From contig OZ024892.1 of NCBI GenBank assembly GCA_964017195.1, positions 15,208,071-15,272,070 of the forward strand: a DNA stretch of 64,000 bases. Reading direction: 5' to 3'. This document shows positions 22,586-34,636 of this stretch, in pieces. The notes beneath the pieces are model-generated. The model made no database searches and was not told the origin of the DNA. It saw only the letters and a list, made by a program, of their open reading frames with translations. The stretch is from Siderastrea radians (lineage: Eukaryota > Cnidaria > Anthozoa > Scleractinia > Rhizangiidae). Numbering within the stretch: position 1 is the first letter of the stretch; the number at the start of each line of letters is the position of its first letter. Both the position numbers and the translations under genes were made by a program.

Positions 22586-23800
22586 TTGGAAGGATTTTCC
22601 ATTTACTGTCAAGTTGTACGAACACCCTCAAAGCCATTGGATACTCAAGCAAGATTGAAGGTCCGGATAACATGCGGGAAGTTCATAAAAAGGCTTCCAC
22701 CGAAATTGCAAGCAAGATGGCGGGACAACGCCGATCGTATCCTCAACGAAGAAGAGAGGGAGGTCTGCATCGAAGACATTTCTCGGTTTGTCGAGGAGAA
22801 GTCGCGATCCTTGAGCAACCCAATCTTTGGCAAGCTCCCCTGCCTGGAAAAGGAAATAAAGATCAACAAAGGAAAGAGGGAAAAGTCCAAGCCTGACAAG
22901 CCTGGAGCTAAACAGCTAAGCTTCGTTACCATCTCAGAAAAGGATCTAGCTGACGCTGTATCTTCATCGTCTAGTAACAAGTCAAGTCCAGCCAACTCTT
23001 CAAAGAAAAATTGTCCCTTTTGTCATGAGGACCACAACCTGATTGACTGTCCTAGTTTTGCCAAAGTGCCTAATCAGGAACGTGTTGCCTTTGTGATGAA
23101 ACAGAGGTTATGCTTTGCCTGCTTGAGAGGAGGTCATCAGTCTAGAGGGTGTCACAAGAAGAAGCCCTGCACCCACTGCCACGGACGACATGTTACGGTG
23201 TTGCACGTTCATCCGTTGGAAGACAAGCATTCACAGCGCAAACCTGAAGTCTCAAGTGAAACCCCTGTCCAGAGCAGCGAGAACAGATCACAGGAAAACA
23301 TCAGCCAGAGCAACCCCGAGCAGAGAAGCGCCGAACCTAGCAGTGCTGAGCACTTTTGTGGTCTAACATCATTGGAGGGTTCTGTTACTGCGTTACCCAT
23401 TGTGCCTGTGAAGATTAAAGTCAAAGGGAATCCTCGTTACATTGAAACTTATGCGCTTTTTGATAATGGCTCTAACTCCACCTTCTGCTCGCGTAGCCTT
23501 CTGGAACGCCTTAGAAACAGCGGCAAGAAAACAAGGCTTAAGCTGACTACAATGGGAAGAAGTGAAGAAGTTGACAGCATCATCGTTAAGGATCTGGAGG
23601 TGTCCGACCTGGACGAAAACGTTGTCATTCCGTTGCATGAAGTGCTCTCCAGACCAGTTATGCCTGTTGTAAAGGATGAAATCCCTAAGCAAGAAGATGT
23701 GGAACGATGGCTGCACCTGCGAGGCTTTGTTCACCTGCCAGAGTTAAACTCTCACGTAGAACTGTTAATTGGCGTAAACGTCCCTGAAGCCCCAGCCTAG
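22586..23800 (+). pseudogene. BEL/Pao gag C-terminus, zinc knuckles and protease
   Basis: A 404-codon open piece. An N-terminal gag-like segment (residues about 1-75) is followed by a charged Ser/Lys-rich linker. Next come Cys/His knuckles at about 140-210: CPFCHEDHNLIDC, CFACLRGGHQSRGC and a third CTHCHGRH. The aspartic protease shows its active-site block ALFDNGS at about residue 290. The frame ends at TAG 23798-23800 just after LIGVNVPEA, where BEL/Pao polyproteins normally continue, so a frameshift lies at about 23790. The first methionine shown is not the true start, because gag is truncated. Nucleic-acid binding and polyprotein cleavage are known family roles; this copy is unlikely to be functional. 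Confidence 0.9.
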
Positions 23801-25975
23801 AGAGGTTATCCCTGCTATCAGTGGAGGTCCATACGCAACAAGAGATGATCTGGGCTGGGTGCTTAATGGTCCAACCGCAAGAAAGCCGAAATATGTACCG
23901 TCTTCTTGTTTCTTCGTGAAGTCTGTGGAAGCTCATCCTATGTGTATTGCGTGTGCTGATTTTGCTGATGCATCTCCCTCCGATGACTTAGGTTTATCCA
24001 GAGATGACCTAAAGCTCTTGAACATTGTAGAACATTCAGTTAAACATTGTGGAGATGGTCACTATCAGATTTCGTTGCCATTGAGGAATCCGTGCCTGAA
24101 GATGCCGGAAAACAGAGTTCATGCAGAACGCAAAGCTCTTTAGCTCAAACGCAAGCTCTCTAGAGATGCCACGTTCCTAGAAGATTATGTTACCTTTCTC
24201 GAAGATGTTATTAGAGATGGCTTTGCGTAAAGGGTTCCACTAGAAAGCTTGAGAAGAGCAGATGGCAAGGTTTGGTATATACCACACCACGGAGTTTATC
24301 ATCAAAAGAAGCCAGATAAAGTAAGGGTCGTATTTGACTGCTCTGCTCAGTTCTGCGGGACTACTCTAAATAACGAACTGTTGCAGGGACCAGACTTAAC
24401 CCTATTTAGCCTGAGGGGGGGGGGGCACATTGCGCCCGCGCTGACTTGAACGAACTATAACTTTTAAACGGCTGGCCGAATAATCACCGAATCTCGTGAC
24501 TTTTCGTAAAATTTATCAGAATATTTTCCTGTGTCAATGACGTGTCTATGATGATTGACGTTTCCATGGCAACCGTCTTCTGAGGAGTGTATTTTGACTA
24601 TTTTCTGTCGTTTTTAAGTCGTTTTTTCAGTTTTTTACCCTAGGTTTGTAAGAAAAAGATAATCCTTTGCTTTTTTGTGCTCATTTTGATTAATTATGTT
24701 TCTTAGAACAGATTCATATATTTTTCGATGTCGTCATTGTCAACTGTATGACTGCAGGATCGGGATCCAAGATAACGGCCTCAAATTCAAAATGGCGGGT
24801 TTGTGACGCCATTATGACGTCATGTCACGTCATAATTGACACGTCATCACACCAATCTGTTGAGCTAATGACGTACTAAATACGTAACAAGTTTCATCAC
24901 AAGAGTGTTAATACTTTTTGAGATCTGTAGAGTGCCCCCCCCCGGCTCAGAGACTCAAAAAAAGCCCAGGCGAAATAGTGTTAACTAATAACCTGGTGGG
25001 TGTGTTAGTTCGTTTCCACCAGGATCCAGTCGCATTGATGGGAGATATTCAATCAATGTTTCATCAAGTGGGCGTACCGGAAGCAGATCGCGATCTACTG
25101 CGGTTTCTTTGGTGGCCTAAAGGCAATTTGGATCAAGAATTGGAAGAATATCGAATGTACGTGCATCTGTTTGGCGCTGTCTCGTCGCCCAGTTGCGCAA
25201 ACTTCACCCTGCGCCAGATTGCGGAGGATTTCAAGCATGAATTTCTCTCGCAAGTTACCAGCACCGTCATGAAGAACTTCTCCGTTGACGATTGCCTGAA
25301 GTCTTTGACGTCATGTGGTGAAGCAATTAAGCACGTGGATGATTTACGTAAGTTCATGTTTAAGGCTGGTTTCAATCTGACAAAGCAACGACCGAGAAGT
25401 CCTGGAGTCCATTCCAGCGTGTGACAGGGAAAAGGACGTCAAGGAGCTCGATCTCACAAGAGATGCACTTTTCATTGAGAGGGCCTTAGGTGTATCGTGG
25501 TTTGTCGAGACAGATAAATTCGGATTTAAAAATCTGCGTGAAGGAGCGACCTTGTACCAGGCGTGGGATGCTATCTGTTGTTAGTTCGATTTATGACCCA
25601 CTGGGAATGGCAGCCCCTTTCATCCTTCCTGCCAAACTACTCCTGCAGGATTTGTGCAGAAAAGGTCTTGGCTGGGATGACGAGATTCCTAGCAGTTACC
25701 TGTCCCGTTGGCGAGTGTTGCTCAGTAGTGTGCCAAAGCTTTCTGAGTTCTCTGTCGACAGATGTAGCAAGCCTCCTGACTTCGAGAGAATTGTTACTAG
25801 TCTGATTCACCACTTTTGCGATGCTTCTCAAGCTGCATATGGCGCGGTTTCTTACCTTCGTCTTGTTTATCAGGATGGTCGGATTTATTGTTCCTTGCTG
25901 GTCGGAAAGTCCCGTCTCACCCCTTTGAAGCAAATGACCATCCCAAGACTGGAGTTAGCTGCTGCTAGAGTATAG
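23801..25975 (+). pseudogene. BEL/Pao reverse transcriptase and RNase H, split by a MITE
   Basis: Fragments in shifting frames continue from the protease: GGPYATRDDLGWVLNGP (about 23825-23875), then [14 protein letters not shown] with [10 protein letters not shown] (24320-24398), where the MITE at 24400-24980 interrupts. The frame resumes at 24981 with NNLVGVLVRFHQDPVALMGD. The catalytic box reads FSVDDCL (about 25280); most relatives have YVDD, so the Tyr is replaced but both Asp remain. RNase H-like blocks follow (HHFCDASQAAYGAVSYLR; IPRLELAAARV), ending at TAG 25973-25975, with more RNase H sequence (FWTDSMTVIRYIENESKRF) beyond it. In-frame stops also occur at 24141 and about 24230. Confidence 0.88.
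24400..24980. mobile_element. piggyBac-like MITE inserted in the BEL/Pao RT
   Basis: The ends are CCCTATTTAGCCTGAGG (left) and, as reverse complement, CACTATTTCGCCTGGGC (right), followed by G-rich tracts. TTAA flanks both sides (24396-24399 and 24981-24984), the diagnostic piggyBac target duplication. Removing the element and one TTAA rejoins the RT sequence. It is 581 bp, has no ORF, and contains a cluster of TGACG half-sites near 24810-24850. Confidence 0.92.
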
Positions 25976-27864
25976 ATTCGCCTGAACAAAGTGTTGGAGA
26001 AGGAGTTAGAGATACCGATCGATACGATCACATTCTGGACGGATAGCATGACTGTGATACGCTACATTGAAAACGAGTCCAAACGTTTTCATACGTACGC
26101 GGCAAACCGTGTTGCCCTCATTAGAGAAAGGATTCCAGTCCTTCCCAGTGGAGATATGTTGATACCAAATCTAATCCCGCTGACGATGCGTCGAGAGGAG
26201 TTTCTGCAGAGTCCCTCATTCAAAACGACCGCTGGATAAAGGGGCCGGCGTTCCTTCTAATGCCACAATCCGAGTGGGTGAAGTGTCCCAGTACAATGTA
26301 GAATTGGCCGACGATGATCCCGAGGTAAAACGAGAACCGAAATCGTTCGTTGTTCATGTTAGCGAGGCCTAACCTGGTTTACACTGCTGAAGTTCATCAT
26401 CCTGTGCCTTCGCTGCCAAAAGAGATTTGTGAGAAGGAAAAGAGAGGCTAGACAAGAGGTTCAGAGTATCACTAAAGAACCCACATCTGATTTGATAACT
26501 TGCTCAGAGTTGGAAAATGCAGAAAGAGAGATTGTCAAATTCAACCAAAGCTTCGCATTTGCAAAAGAGTTAGAAGGCATCAAAAGAGGTAATTCCGTTA
26601 AGAAATCAAGTGCGATTGCGAAACGGGATCCGATTCTAGTCTCTGGTCTTCTCCGTGTTGGCGGACGTCTAAGTAGAGCACCACCATCTGAAGATTCAAA
26701 GCATCAGATTATCATTCCAAAAGAATCTCACCTCGCCGTTCTGCTCGTAAGAAATTTCCACCAGAAAAGTGGTCACTCTGGGAGAGAACATGTCCTGGCT
26801 GTAGTGCGCGAAAGATATTGGTTGATTCGTGCCAACTCCTTAGTCAGAAGTGTGTTATCGTCGTGCTTCACCTGCAGAAAGCGACAACGTCCTACTGGAC
26901 AACAAATGATGGCGGATCTACCAACCCCTCAAGTTACTCCAGATCAGCCTCCCTTCACGTGTGTGGGAATCGATTATTTTGGTCCCTTTCCTGTCCGTCA
27001 AAAGAGAAGCCTAGTTAAACGTTATGGTGCAATCTCCACCTGCCTGGCCGTGCGAGCTGATCACTTGGACGTTTCTCATTCTTTGGACACATACTTTCAT
27101 CCTCGCACTCAGACGTTTTATCGCTCGTAGAGGTCAAGTGAAAGACGCTCCGATAATGGTACTAACTTCATAGGCGGGGAAAGGGAGATTCGGGTTATGA
27201 TCAAGAGCTGGAATAAAGCCAAGACTCATGACACTCTCCTACAGAAAGGCATCAAATGGGTCTTTAACCCACCTGCGGCATCTCATCATGGTGGCGTTTG
27301 GGAAACTTAAATCTACTCGAAAGGTCATGGGTGGACTAGTCAAAGAACAACGCCTCGACGAGGAAAGTCTTCAAACCCTGTTATGTGAAGCTGAGAGTAT
27401 TATCAATGGAAGACCTCTAACGACAGTCTCCGGAGATCCAAGAGACTTAAACCCTTTGACGCCAAACCATTTGCTTCTACTTAGCCATGACACATCTCTT
27501 CCCCCAGGTCTTTTTGTGAAGAGTGATATGTATTCGAGAAGGAGATGGCGTCAAGTGCAGTACTTTGCGGACGTCTTTTTGGAAGCGCTGGAAGAAAGAG
27601 TATTTACCTCTGCTACAAGAACGACAAAAATGGCTTCGTCCGAAGAGAAATTTTGCCGTGAGAGATACCGTAATCGTGGTTGACGAATCTACACCAAGGA
27701 ATGTGTGGCCTATTGGGCAGATTGCTGAGGTTTTTCCCGACAAGCAGGGTTTGGTTCGCCGTGTGAAAGTTAAAACGAAGACGTTGGAGCGTCCTATTAG
27801 CAAGTTGTGCCTCTTGGAATTAGTTGAACGTTTAGAAGGGGAACAAGAAAAAAAGCGTGATTAA
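25976..27864 (+). pseudogene. BEL/Pao integrase region
   Basis: Pieces at 25991-26239, 26429-27130, 27145-27310 and 27228-27864. The integrase zinc-binding HHCC block is visible (HQKSGHSG, then CFTC at about 26760-26875). The catalytic triad is represented by VGIDYFGPF (about 26965), SDNGTNF (about 27148, in another frame) and the HHGGVWE Glu (about 27290). A frameshift after the Glu block changes the frame again before the C-terminal segment (GGLVKEQRLDEESLQTLL; LNPLTPNHLLLL; RDTVIVVD). All three acidic residues are present but not in one frame, so the copy is dead. It ends at TAA 27862-27864, with the non-coding tail and LTR following. Confidence 0.88.
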
Positions 27865-28065
27865 CTTGAATTCTGTGGACTGTTCAGCATTTGTGCCGAC
27901 TTGTCGGAGTGCGGACTAAACGTTTGGAACTTGTCTATTCTCAATGACATTGGGAGACACCTTTCTTTCTAGCCCACGGGGCTTAAGTGACATTTACTCT
28001 AGCGTTTAATTGTTTAAGTAGCCTAATTTTTATTTTTCTGTCCCCTTTTTCGCGTTTTCTGTTAG

Positions 28066-28095
28066 TAAATACAAAGGTTCTCGCCTTTGTATTTA
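28066..28095. other. Perfect 12-bp hairpin just before the 3' LTR
   Basis: TAAATACAAAGG and its exact reverse complement flank the 6-nt loop TTCTCG. The hairpin ends 2 bp before the candidate LTR start (TGTAGG, 28098), the place where a polypurine tract is usually found. Confidence 0.85.
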
Positions 28096-28097
28096 AA

Positions 28098-28532
28098 TGT
28101 AGGTGCCAGAATCTTTCGTTTTTGTTCGTTACTCTTTTGTTCCCTTTCCTTCATTAGCGTCTTTTGTTTTTAGGGTTTTTGTTATACTTGTTAGTTTTAT
28201 TTGCATATTGTATATAGAGTCTCGCAGCTTAATTTTCGGCAGTGTGCTAGTTTGGTCAGTTCGAATCAGTTTGTTAATTCAAGTTTCCATTTTCGTTGTC
28301 GTAGCCGAAGGATTTTGTTTTCGTCTTTATCGTCACACTCGTATTGTACGTTTCATCGTCTATTCGGTTTGTCATTTTCTGTACCTTTCTTGTCAGTTGT
28401 TTATAGTTAGTTTATGTTCATTTCCTATTGTAATTTTTGTTTCAGTTACCGTATCCTTCGAATCCTCCGTATCCCTTTTGGAAATAAATTTTGTTGAGTA
28501 TTGGATGCGCGTTATCTGCGTTTGCGACGACA
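28098..28532 (+). repeat. Candidate 3' LTR of the BEL/Pao element
   Basis: T-rich sequence starting TGTAGG and possibly ending GACGACA, with a polyA signal AATAAA at 28483-28488. Boundaries are inferred from TG...CA ends because there is no 5' LTR to compare. A 147-codon open frame through it is a by-product of the T-rich composition. Confidence 0.5.
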
Positions 28533-30536
28533 GAGTAAGTAGGTAAGAGACTTCATTTTACGAGGGTAAGTTAACGCCTAATAGTAACTACAATTACTGA
28601 TAAACTTGTGGCCCTCATTTTCACTTTGTCGCGTAAAATGATTCTAAAAGCAGAGAAATCGTCTGAAACGGCTATAAAACCGCACTGTTAGGAACCATAA
28701 GAACTCCATAAAACAAGTGAACGAAGTGTCTGGGAACTAAGAAAACACAAATCCTTGACAAATTTTCTTTGCTTGCCCATCTGCACGAACAAATATCAGA
28801 TTTGACAAATTTTCTTTTCCAATGAAAACTGGCATGCCTGTTTTCATCAAAGACATTTGTCACAAAGAAGTTTGATACATTTTCTAATCTACACGAATGA
28901 CGATGGAAAAAAAACTTACCAAAGAAAATTTGCTTGTGTGCACGGGACTTATTGATCATAGAGCTAAACCTGAGCAATAGGCGAGGGTGCTACCAGCCAC
29001 TCGAGCTAGGGAGCGGAATGGCGTGCTATGATGATTATCAGAGTGTAAAGACATAGAAGCTGAAGTCTTATTGGTTTCATGGAATTCCAATAGAAGGAAA
29101 ATGCAAAGAGGCGATGGTACAACTTTTTTAATCGTTTCAAAATCACCAAAGGTAAATTCTTTAAACTGAAGTGTTGGAACTCGCTGAATACGACTACAAA
29201 ACGTTTAGCATAGACTACTGAGACTATCAGTACTTTCAGAACGAAAATCACACAAATTAATGGCAAAATAATTGTCACCTTGTTTCCTCTTTCTTGAAGA
29301 TGTTACTCTGCAACGTTTCTCCGCCTAAATGGTGACGCACACTGAGCTACATTTTTGGGATGGATCAAAACCGCGCTTTTTGTTTCGTGATAACGTGTCT
29401 GTGACATAAATCATACTTATCAACTGGGTGGGGATAAAAGGAAAGAGATCTTCGTGGTCAATCGCCGTCTAAGAGGTTAATAATTAAGCCTAAAAAAAGT
29501 GCAAGCTTCAACGAAAATCGAACCTTTACGACCTTTACGCCCCAGCGCAAATGCTGACCTATCAAGCCACACATGGGAGCAAAAAAGCGGTATCAGTTGG
29601 AACGCGATCTGTTTTCATAACAACTTACTTGGATAAAAGCTGTCATTAGCAAGAAGTATATATTTTTAGGTACAGGTAACTAAGTGAACTAACCGAGGTG
29701 TACCATAGCCCCATCGAATAGAGTGGAACCAAGCAATTCCACAGGTTCTTGTTAGCAATGCAGCCAGAATATTTCTGATACTGGATATTATAAGATAAGA
29801 ACACTTAAATTAAGCAAACTAAAAGAGATAACCAGACTGTCACATAAACATCGCGAAGTAGTGAACTTAAAGCATTTAGCTAATTGGTTTAGCTGGACTT
29901 ACTCGAATAATGGGGCTTGCGACTTCAGAGAACAAGTAATTAAGTCGATCAGGTTTCCACGCAGGGAAATTAAAAGGAAAAGTCTCAGCTCGTAGAAAGT
30001 TTCTCTGCGGAGCTTTTCCAGCTTGCATAAACGCGTGTAACCTGAGATTACGCACAGTGTTGGCAGCGTTTCACTTACTATTACGTGGTCACTCGCTAAA
30101 CTGAGTGATTTACTAAGAGGAACAAAAAGAGCACCTGATCGCACGTGTTACATAGGCACTATGTAAATTGTTCCGGTATGGGAAAGCGTGCTTGAGTGAA
30201 ACCGAAAATTCTGTAATGTATGCTTTGTCAGTGACAGGCTGGTGGGTTCGCTCCAGTGAATATACAGAAATACAAAGCGCTTTTAGTCATTTCAAGTTAT
30301 CTTAAAATATCACTCACTAAACCACTAATATTTTAACACTGGGAACATGCAAGGGCATAATATAAGCGAAGTCTAATAAGAATCACACAAAAATATATGA
30401 TATGCGACAACTTTCACCGATCGTGGCGACCCTACAGAGTGGCCGTAAGCTTAGTTCCAGCTTGAGGGTATCCTACGAATCAACGTCGATTACCGGTAAG
30501 GGCGTAGTCTATTTTGTATTTCCTTAAGTTGTTTCT
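28533..30536. other. Intergenic or 3' flank, no gene recognised
   Basis: Minus-strand open frames (28672-28977, 29006-29278, 29899-30144) have no motif I recognise. The word GACAAATTTTCTTT recurs near 28755 and 28803. Confidence 0.45.
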
Positions 30537-30683
30537 CTATTTCTGTTCACTCAGCTTCGCCAACACATCATCAAGTTTCTTCTCCAAGCTTCTTGTTGCT
30601 TTTTGAACTTCACTGCTGACAAGAGCCCCCAAGTTCTCATGCAATTGTAATTTCTGACTAAATACACCCTCCCTCGTACACAT
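30537..30683 (-). CDS. 3' terminal exon of an unidentified coiled-coil protein
   Basis: On the minus strand a good acceptor (TTATTCTTCTTTCCCTAG) precedes 147 nt in phase 0 encoding 48 residues and the stop TAG at 30537-30539. The peptide ends with an amphipathic helix (SSEVQKATRSLEKKLDDVL, then AKLSEQK), consistent with a C-terminal coiled coil. It begins MCTREGVFSQKLQLHENLG; that ATG directly follows the AG, so the exon is more likely internal or terminal than a start. The upstream exons should lie at higher coordinates on the minus strand (30.7-34 kb or beyond), but none was found with confidence. The product is not identified. Confidence 0.55.
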   Translation of the reverse strand: MCTREGVFSQKLQLHENLGALVSSEVQKATRSLEKKLDDVLAKLSEQK

Positions 30684-31857
30684 CTAGGGAAAGAAGAATA
30701 AAAATTATAAGAAATTGTAGGTGGCTACAGACATAGAAACACTGTCAGTCTTCTTTACTGCGTTCAGGATGAAAACTAAATTTTAAAAGGAAAGCGACTA
30801 GTTTAGTTACCCACAGCTGTGCACTATCAATGATCACTGGCAACGGTTAGCTCACGCTCACGGTGGGACCCGACACAAGCACAACTAACAACAAACTTTA
30901 ACTTTCGGGTTCTTGCGCTTGTGCTTAGCCTGGTTTTCGGGCACTAATGACGCAAGCGCAAGCATAAGCATAGAATAAAGGCCCCGCTAGAGAAAGCGAA
31001 AGAAAAACATAGGCACGCAAAGCGTGCGTGAGCTATTTTGTAGCTGTCAATGAGAGGTACGGAAATGGTTATTGAATGAACGTGCGTGTACCAAGGTACA
31101 CTACTGTGATGTTGGTTATTTGAGTAGCGTTGAGCATTCGAAAAGTATTGGTTTTTAGACAGAGTTTACCTTATAAGTGGAGCTGTGTCCGATATTGTGC
31201 AACCTCGTTCCCAGGGCTTCTTACAGATTTGAGGGTGATCAAAGTTTATATTAGTGGTTTCGAATTCGTATGCGTCGTTGAACAATAGATGGTACGCTAA
31301 TGCGCACAAGTGTGGCTTCAAATGACGACAAAACAAGAAGAAAGTGAGATAAAATCTGTAAAATATCTGACAACAGTGTGAATATGGGACAAACAAAATA
31401 ATACAAAATAGCCCTTTCTGAAGCTCATTCTCAGATGTTTCTCGGCAGCTCAATGGATTGAAATTTAATTTTGTGGCTTTCTAATGGAAAGAATATTTTT
31501 CCATGGACAAATATTTTGGATCTAGTAGGAAGCGTAACTTGTCACAAAAATTAATTCTGTAATGTTTGAACCAGAAGAGAATAGCCGATCTTGAGAGTCA
31601 CGTACGTCTTCTTCTTGCGTGACATCATGCTTGACGAACGTGGCAACTCCCGTATCCAGACAAATATGTAGATAAGCTCTGTTTTATTTTCCACATTATT
31701 TCACACGGACTTACATTTTGGAACACACGGCTAAAATCGAGTAATAAGCGTGCCTTGTTAGAAAAGATCATGCCATTGTGTGTCTTGTGCAGGTCTTGCG
31801 TGACTAGTCACGTAGCAAACTGACAAAAAAGCCAGAAACATCGCACGTGCTGACATA
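30684..31857. other. Probable intron or upstream region, no further exon seen
   Basis: Upstream of the terminal exon on the minus strand. A weak inverted repeat of CTTGCGCTTGTGCTT-like sequence lies near 30910-30970. Nothing else was assigned. Confidence 0.4.
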
Positions 31858-32413
31858 CCGTGTGGTTGACTGTGGCACTAATTTTTCGGGATTCAAATTT
31901 TTATGATTTTCGCGGTTTTTTCACGATCCGCAAAAAAAAGTTCCAGCGGAAAAAAATAATTTCCGCAAAAATTTACTCCATTGTCGAAATTTATATACAA
32001 ACATCGCCTTTTACATGTCATGTAATATTATGTTGGTGCCCATTTACTTTAACCGTCTCTTTCGTTCAAAAATAAAACGAAATTAGAAGCAAACCATTCA
32101 GAAATAAACCGATGAAATTGCAATCGGTACATTACAAGTAATAAGCTGTTAAAAGCTTTAAAGAAAAGGATCGTCTGAAGGTACTCCATTGATTAACTGA
32201 TTTAACGTGTTATACATCTGCATTCGATTGTTTATACTCAAAAAACGAGAATGTTATAATTCCAAATAGAAGGCGGCTTCCTGAAAATCGCAAAAATTAA
32301 TTCCAAGAAGAATAAACAGTTTCCCCAATCGCAAAGATTAGTCCTGCAAAACACACAAAAAAAAATCACCATTCACAAAATTAAACTCCCGCAAAAATAT
32401 TGGTGCCACACGG
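31858..32413. mobile_element. CCGTGTGG-family MITE, third copy
   Basis: Ends CCGTGTGG and CCACACGG, both flanked by TA (31856-31857; 32414-32415). Both arms carry the degenerate TTTTTGCGG series seen in the copies at 9680 and 16774. The left end has a small insertion (TTGACTG) after CCGTGTGG. No coding capacity. Confidence 0.85.
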
Positions 32414-34112
32414 TAGTGGTCTCAGCTTCGCTGAAGCTACACAAAAATCAGTGGTTGTGTTTAGCGAATAAATTTTGTTTTGATGAGCGTTTTGATGTGA
32501 AAGTAAGATACAAAATTGGGTGAAAATAATATTAAGGGATGTTTTGCTATGTCGAGACGTGGTAATGGGCAAAGGAATCGTTGGAATTTTAAATGAGCGA
32601 ATTCGAGAATAATGGAGTGGTTGGCCTGTGTGGTAAACAACGTGAATTTTATCAGGTGGAATACACGTGATCAACTCAAGGCCAAATTGTGCTTTAATAG
32701 GTCCAGGGGGGGATCAGTTTATCGTAGGGCAGGCAGTCATGTGATGATGTGTAGTGTGGGTCGTTTCACGTGTAAAGAACGTGTTATGTTGATTGAGCGT
32801 GAGATCAGATTACTGTTTTGTGTAAACAAGTGGTGTTTTGTCACGTACAAACATGTGATGAGACAAAGTTCAATGGCGAGTCACGAGACTTTCATGAGAC
32901 TGTCATAAGTTCGTTTTCGGCGCTTTTTATTGGCTTTCGTGGCAGCTAGAGTTGAGTAACAAAAGGGAGAAACTTAAAAGGAAGCGGGGAATGAGTAAAT
33001 TTGTGCGTTTTTCGTAATCTGAAAAATGATAACCGATGTTTGTGTCTATAAGACTGTGAAACGAATCTTGCGTAGAGCTGTTGCGTTTTTGTCTTCGTAT
33101 TGGAGGTGATAATTGTTTTGATTTGATTTGATTTGATTGTCTGCTGATCTTTCCGCTCAAACTTTGTACAAACAATCCCACTACCGCTACGCAGCCTAAC
33201 CAGAAACCCATTTCTCTGATAAGTCACCTCTAACTTTGCGCTTAGCAAGTCGCACGTACGAGCAACGTTTATGCCACCCATACAATGTTTTTCCTTGTCG
33301 ACCTTGTGCCTTTGACGGACCTAGTGATCGAGTAGTGGCATGGGCATTAATTTTAAAACCTACCAAAAGGTGCGAACAATAATTTGTTTTAGTTCGAAAT
33401 TCACGATTCTGCCCATTTTATACCTTCAAACTATTTGCCATCTATTTACCATCATTTACTATGGGACATCCCTGCAGAGAAGTCATGTTATTTCTCACAC
33501 TCTAAAGCTGAACCATATAACTCAAAACGTAAGTTGTGCGCATGCGTACAGAGGATTATTTACTAGAACTCGCTTCCGCTCACGTGTAAACCGGGTTTGT
33601 GCTGACGATTCGTTTTCTAAGGAAGTCTACCACAAGGAAGCCAGCCATTTCTATTTGATATATAATTATCCAACATCAAGCGAATGAAATCAGGACACTT
33701 TCGTAGTGTCGCTTTAGTAGCAGAATTTTCCGTGCGTTCTCATCTGCATTTTTGTTCCGGCCCCGACAACTAGCCTTTCGGTAAAATTCGACAGTCGTCG
33801 GGAATGCCGAACATTGGCCACCCAAAAACCAACCAAAGAACCAACCTTCCCAGAAACTTGAGGCTGCACGCCGACTATGAGGCTATTTTGTAGACAAAAT
33901 AGCTCAAAAATGGTGGACATAGCCAGGGCAAACAAACACTCATTCTTATTTATTATTTTAATTAACCGGCCGTCGCTATGGCGACCGCCGGTTTATAAAA
34001 TGGACATGGTTTTGTCGTGATAGTCAGTTGGCTTAACATACGAACAAAGTGCTGTAAAGCTTGTGGTACGGGTACTCAAGAGCGGTACTGTCTTATATAA
34101 GACGCATGCGCA
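32414..34112. other. Intergenic, no gene recognised
   Basis: Contains four copies of TTTGA at about 33116-33138 and a GC-rich palindrome at 33964-33993 (listed separately). Open frames at 33340-33687 and 33714-33935 lack recognisable features. Confidence 0.45.
33964..33993. promoter_or_regulatory. GC-rich palindrome resembling an RFX X-box
   Basis: AACCGGC-C-GTCGC-TATG-GCGAC-C-GCCGGTT: two perfect stems separated by one mismatch, with the core GTCGCTATGGCGAC. The core resembles the palindromic RFX-factor X-box (GTTGCCATGGCAAC-like). A regulatory role is speculation. Confidence 0.3.
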
Positions 34113-34636
34113 TACAGTACAGCCCAAAAATAATGCACGCGCAAGAACTTCTTTTTGCGTCCGCAAGCCGGGAACTTCTTGCGGCTACTTGCGGGACGCT
34201 TGCACTTGAATACTGCAAGCCGCAAGAACTTCTTTGCGTTTAGAAGTTAAAACCGCAAGAACTTCTTTATGGTAAGATGTCCGGACCGCAAGTAAGCACA
34301 AGAACTTCTTTGCGCTAACATCTTAAAAACCCGGAACCCGGAGAAGGTAAAAAAGAGACCACTTTGTAGTGCAACGCACGTTCGAAATCGGCTGCCTTTG
34401 CAGCTTGCAATCAGTTGTTTATTTGGTCGCTTGTAAGTTTTTTTTCTTCGGTTTAGAATTTTTATCTGATAAAGAGTTCACTAGGTTCTGAATTTGACGC
34501 TGGTCGCCTAGGCTAGGGAGAAACGAGACTCAAACGAAGCACGCGTATGTTATTGTTTATTATGTGTTCCGGAGTCCCAGACATGCGGTACGTACTATGG
34601 TGCCCATTAAGGGCCATGGTATATGCTACTTTATTT

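Larger units (their letters stand above)
22560..28532 (+). mobile_element. BEL/Pao LTR retrotransposon, 5'-truncated and decayed
   Basis: Plus-strand coding pieces follow the BEL/Pao order: gag with zinc knuckles, aspartic protease, reverse transcriptase, RNase H, integrase with HHCC and DDE blocks, then a non-coding tail and a candidate 3' LTR. The N-terminal part of gag and the 5' LTR are missing. The coding region is broken by several stops and frameshifts (about 23795, 24141, 24230, 25973, 26237, 27128, 27310) and by a MITE inside the reverse transcriptase, so it cannot be autonomous. Identification is from motif order and recognisable blocks. Confidence 0.93.

Noticed and set aside
28103..28546. 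147-codon plus-strand frame
   Set aside because: It lies in the T-rich candidate LTR; the hydrophobic sequence reflects base composition.
9679..32415. 6-bp target duplications for the CCGTGTGG MITEs, as in the 11-kb element
   Set aside because: Flanks of the copies share only TA at the tips; no 6-bp match is present, so they were not assigned to the same superfamily.
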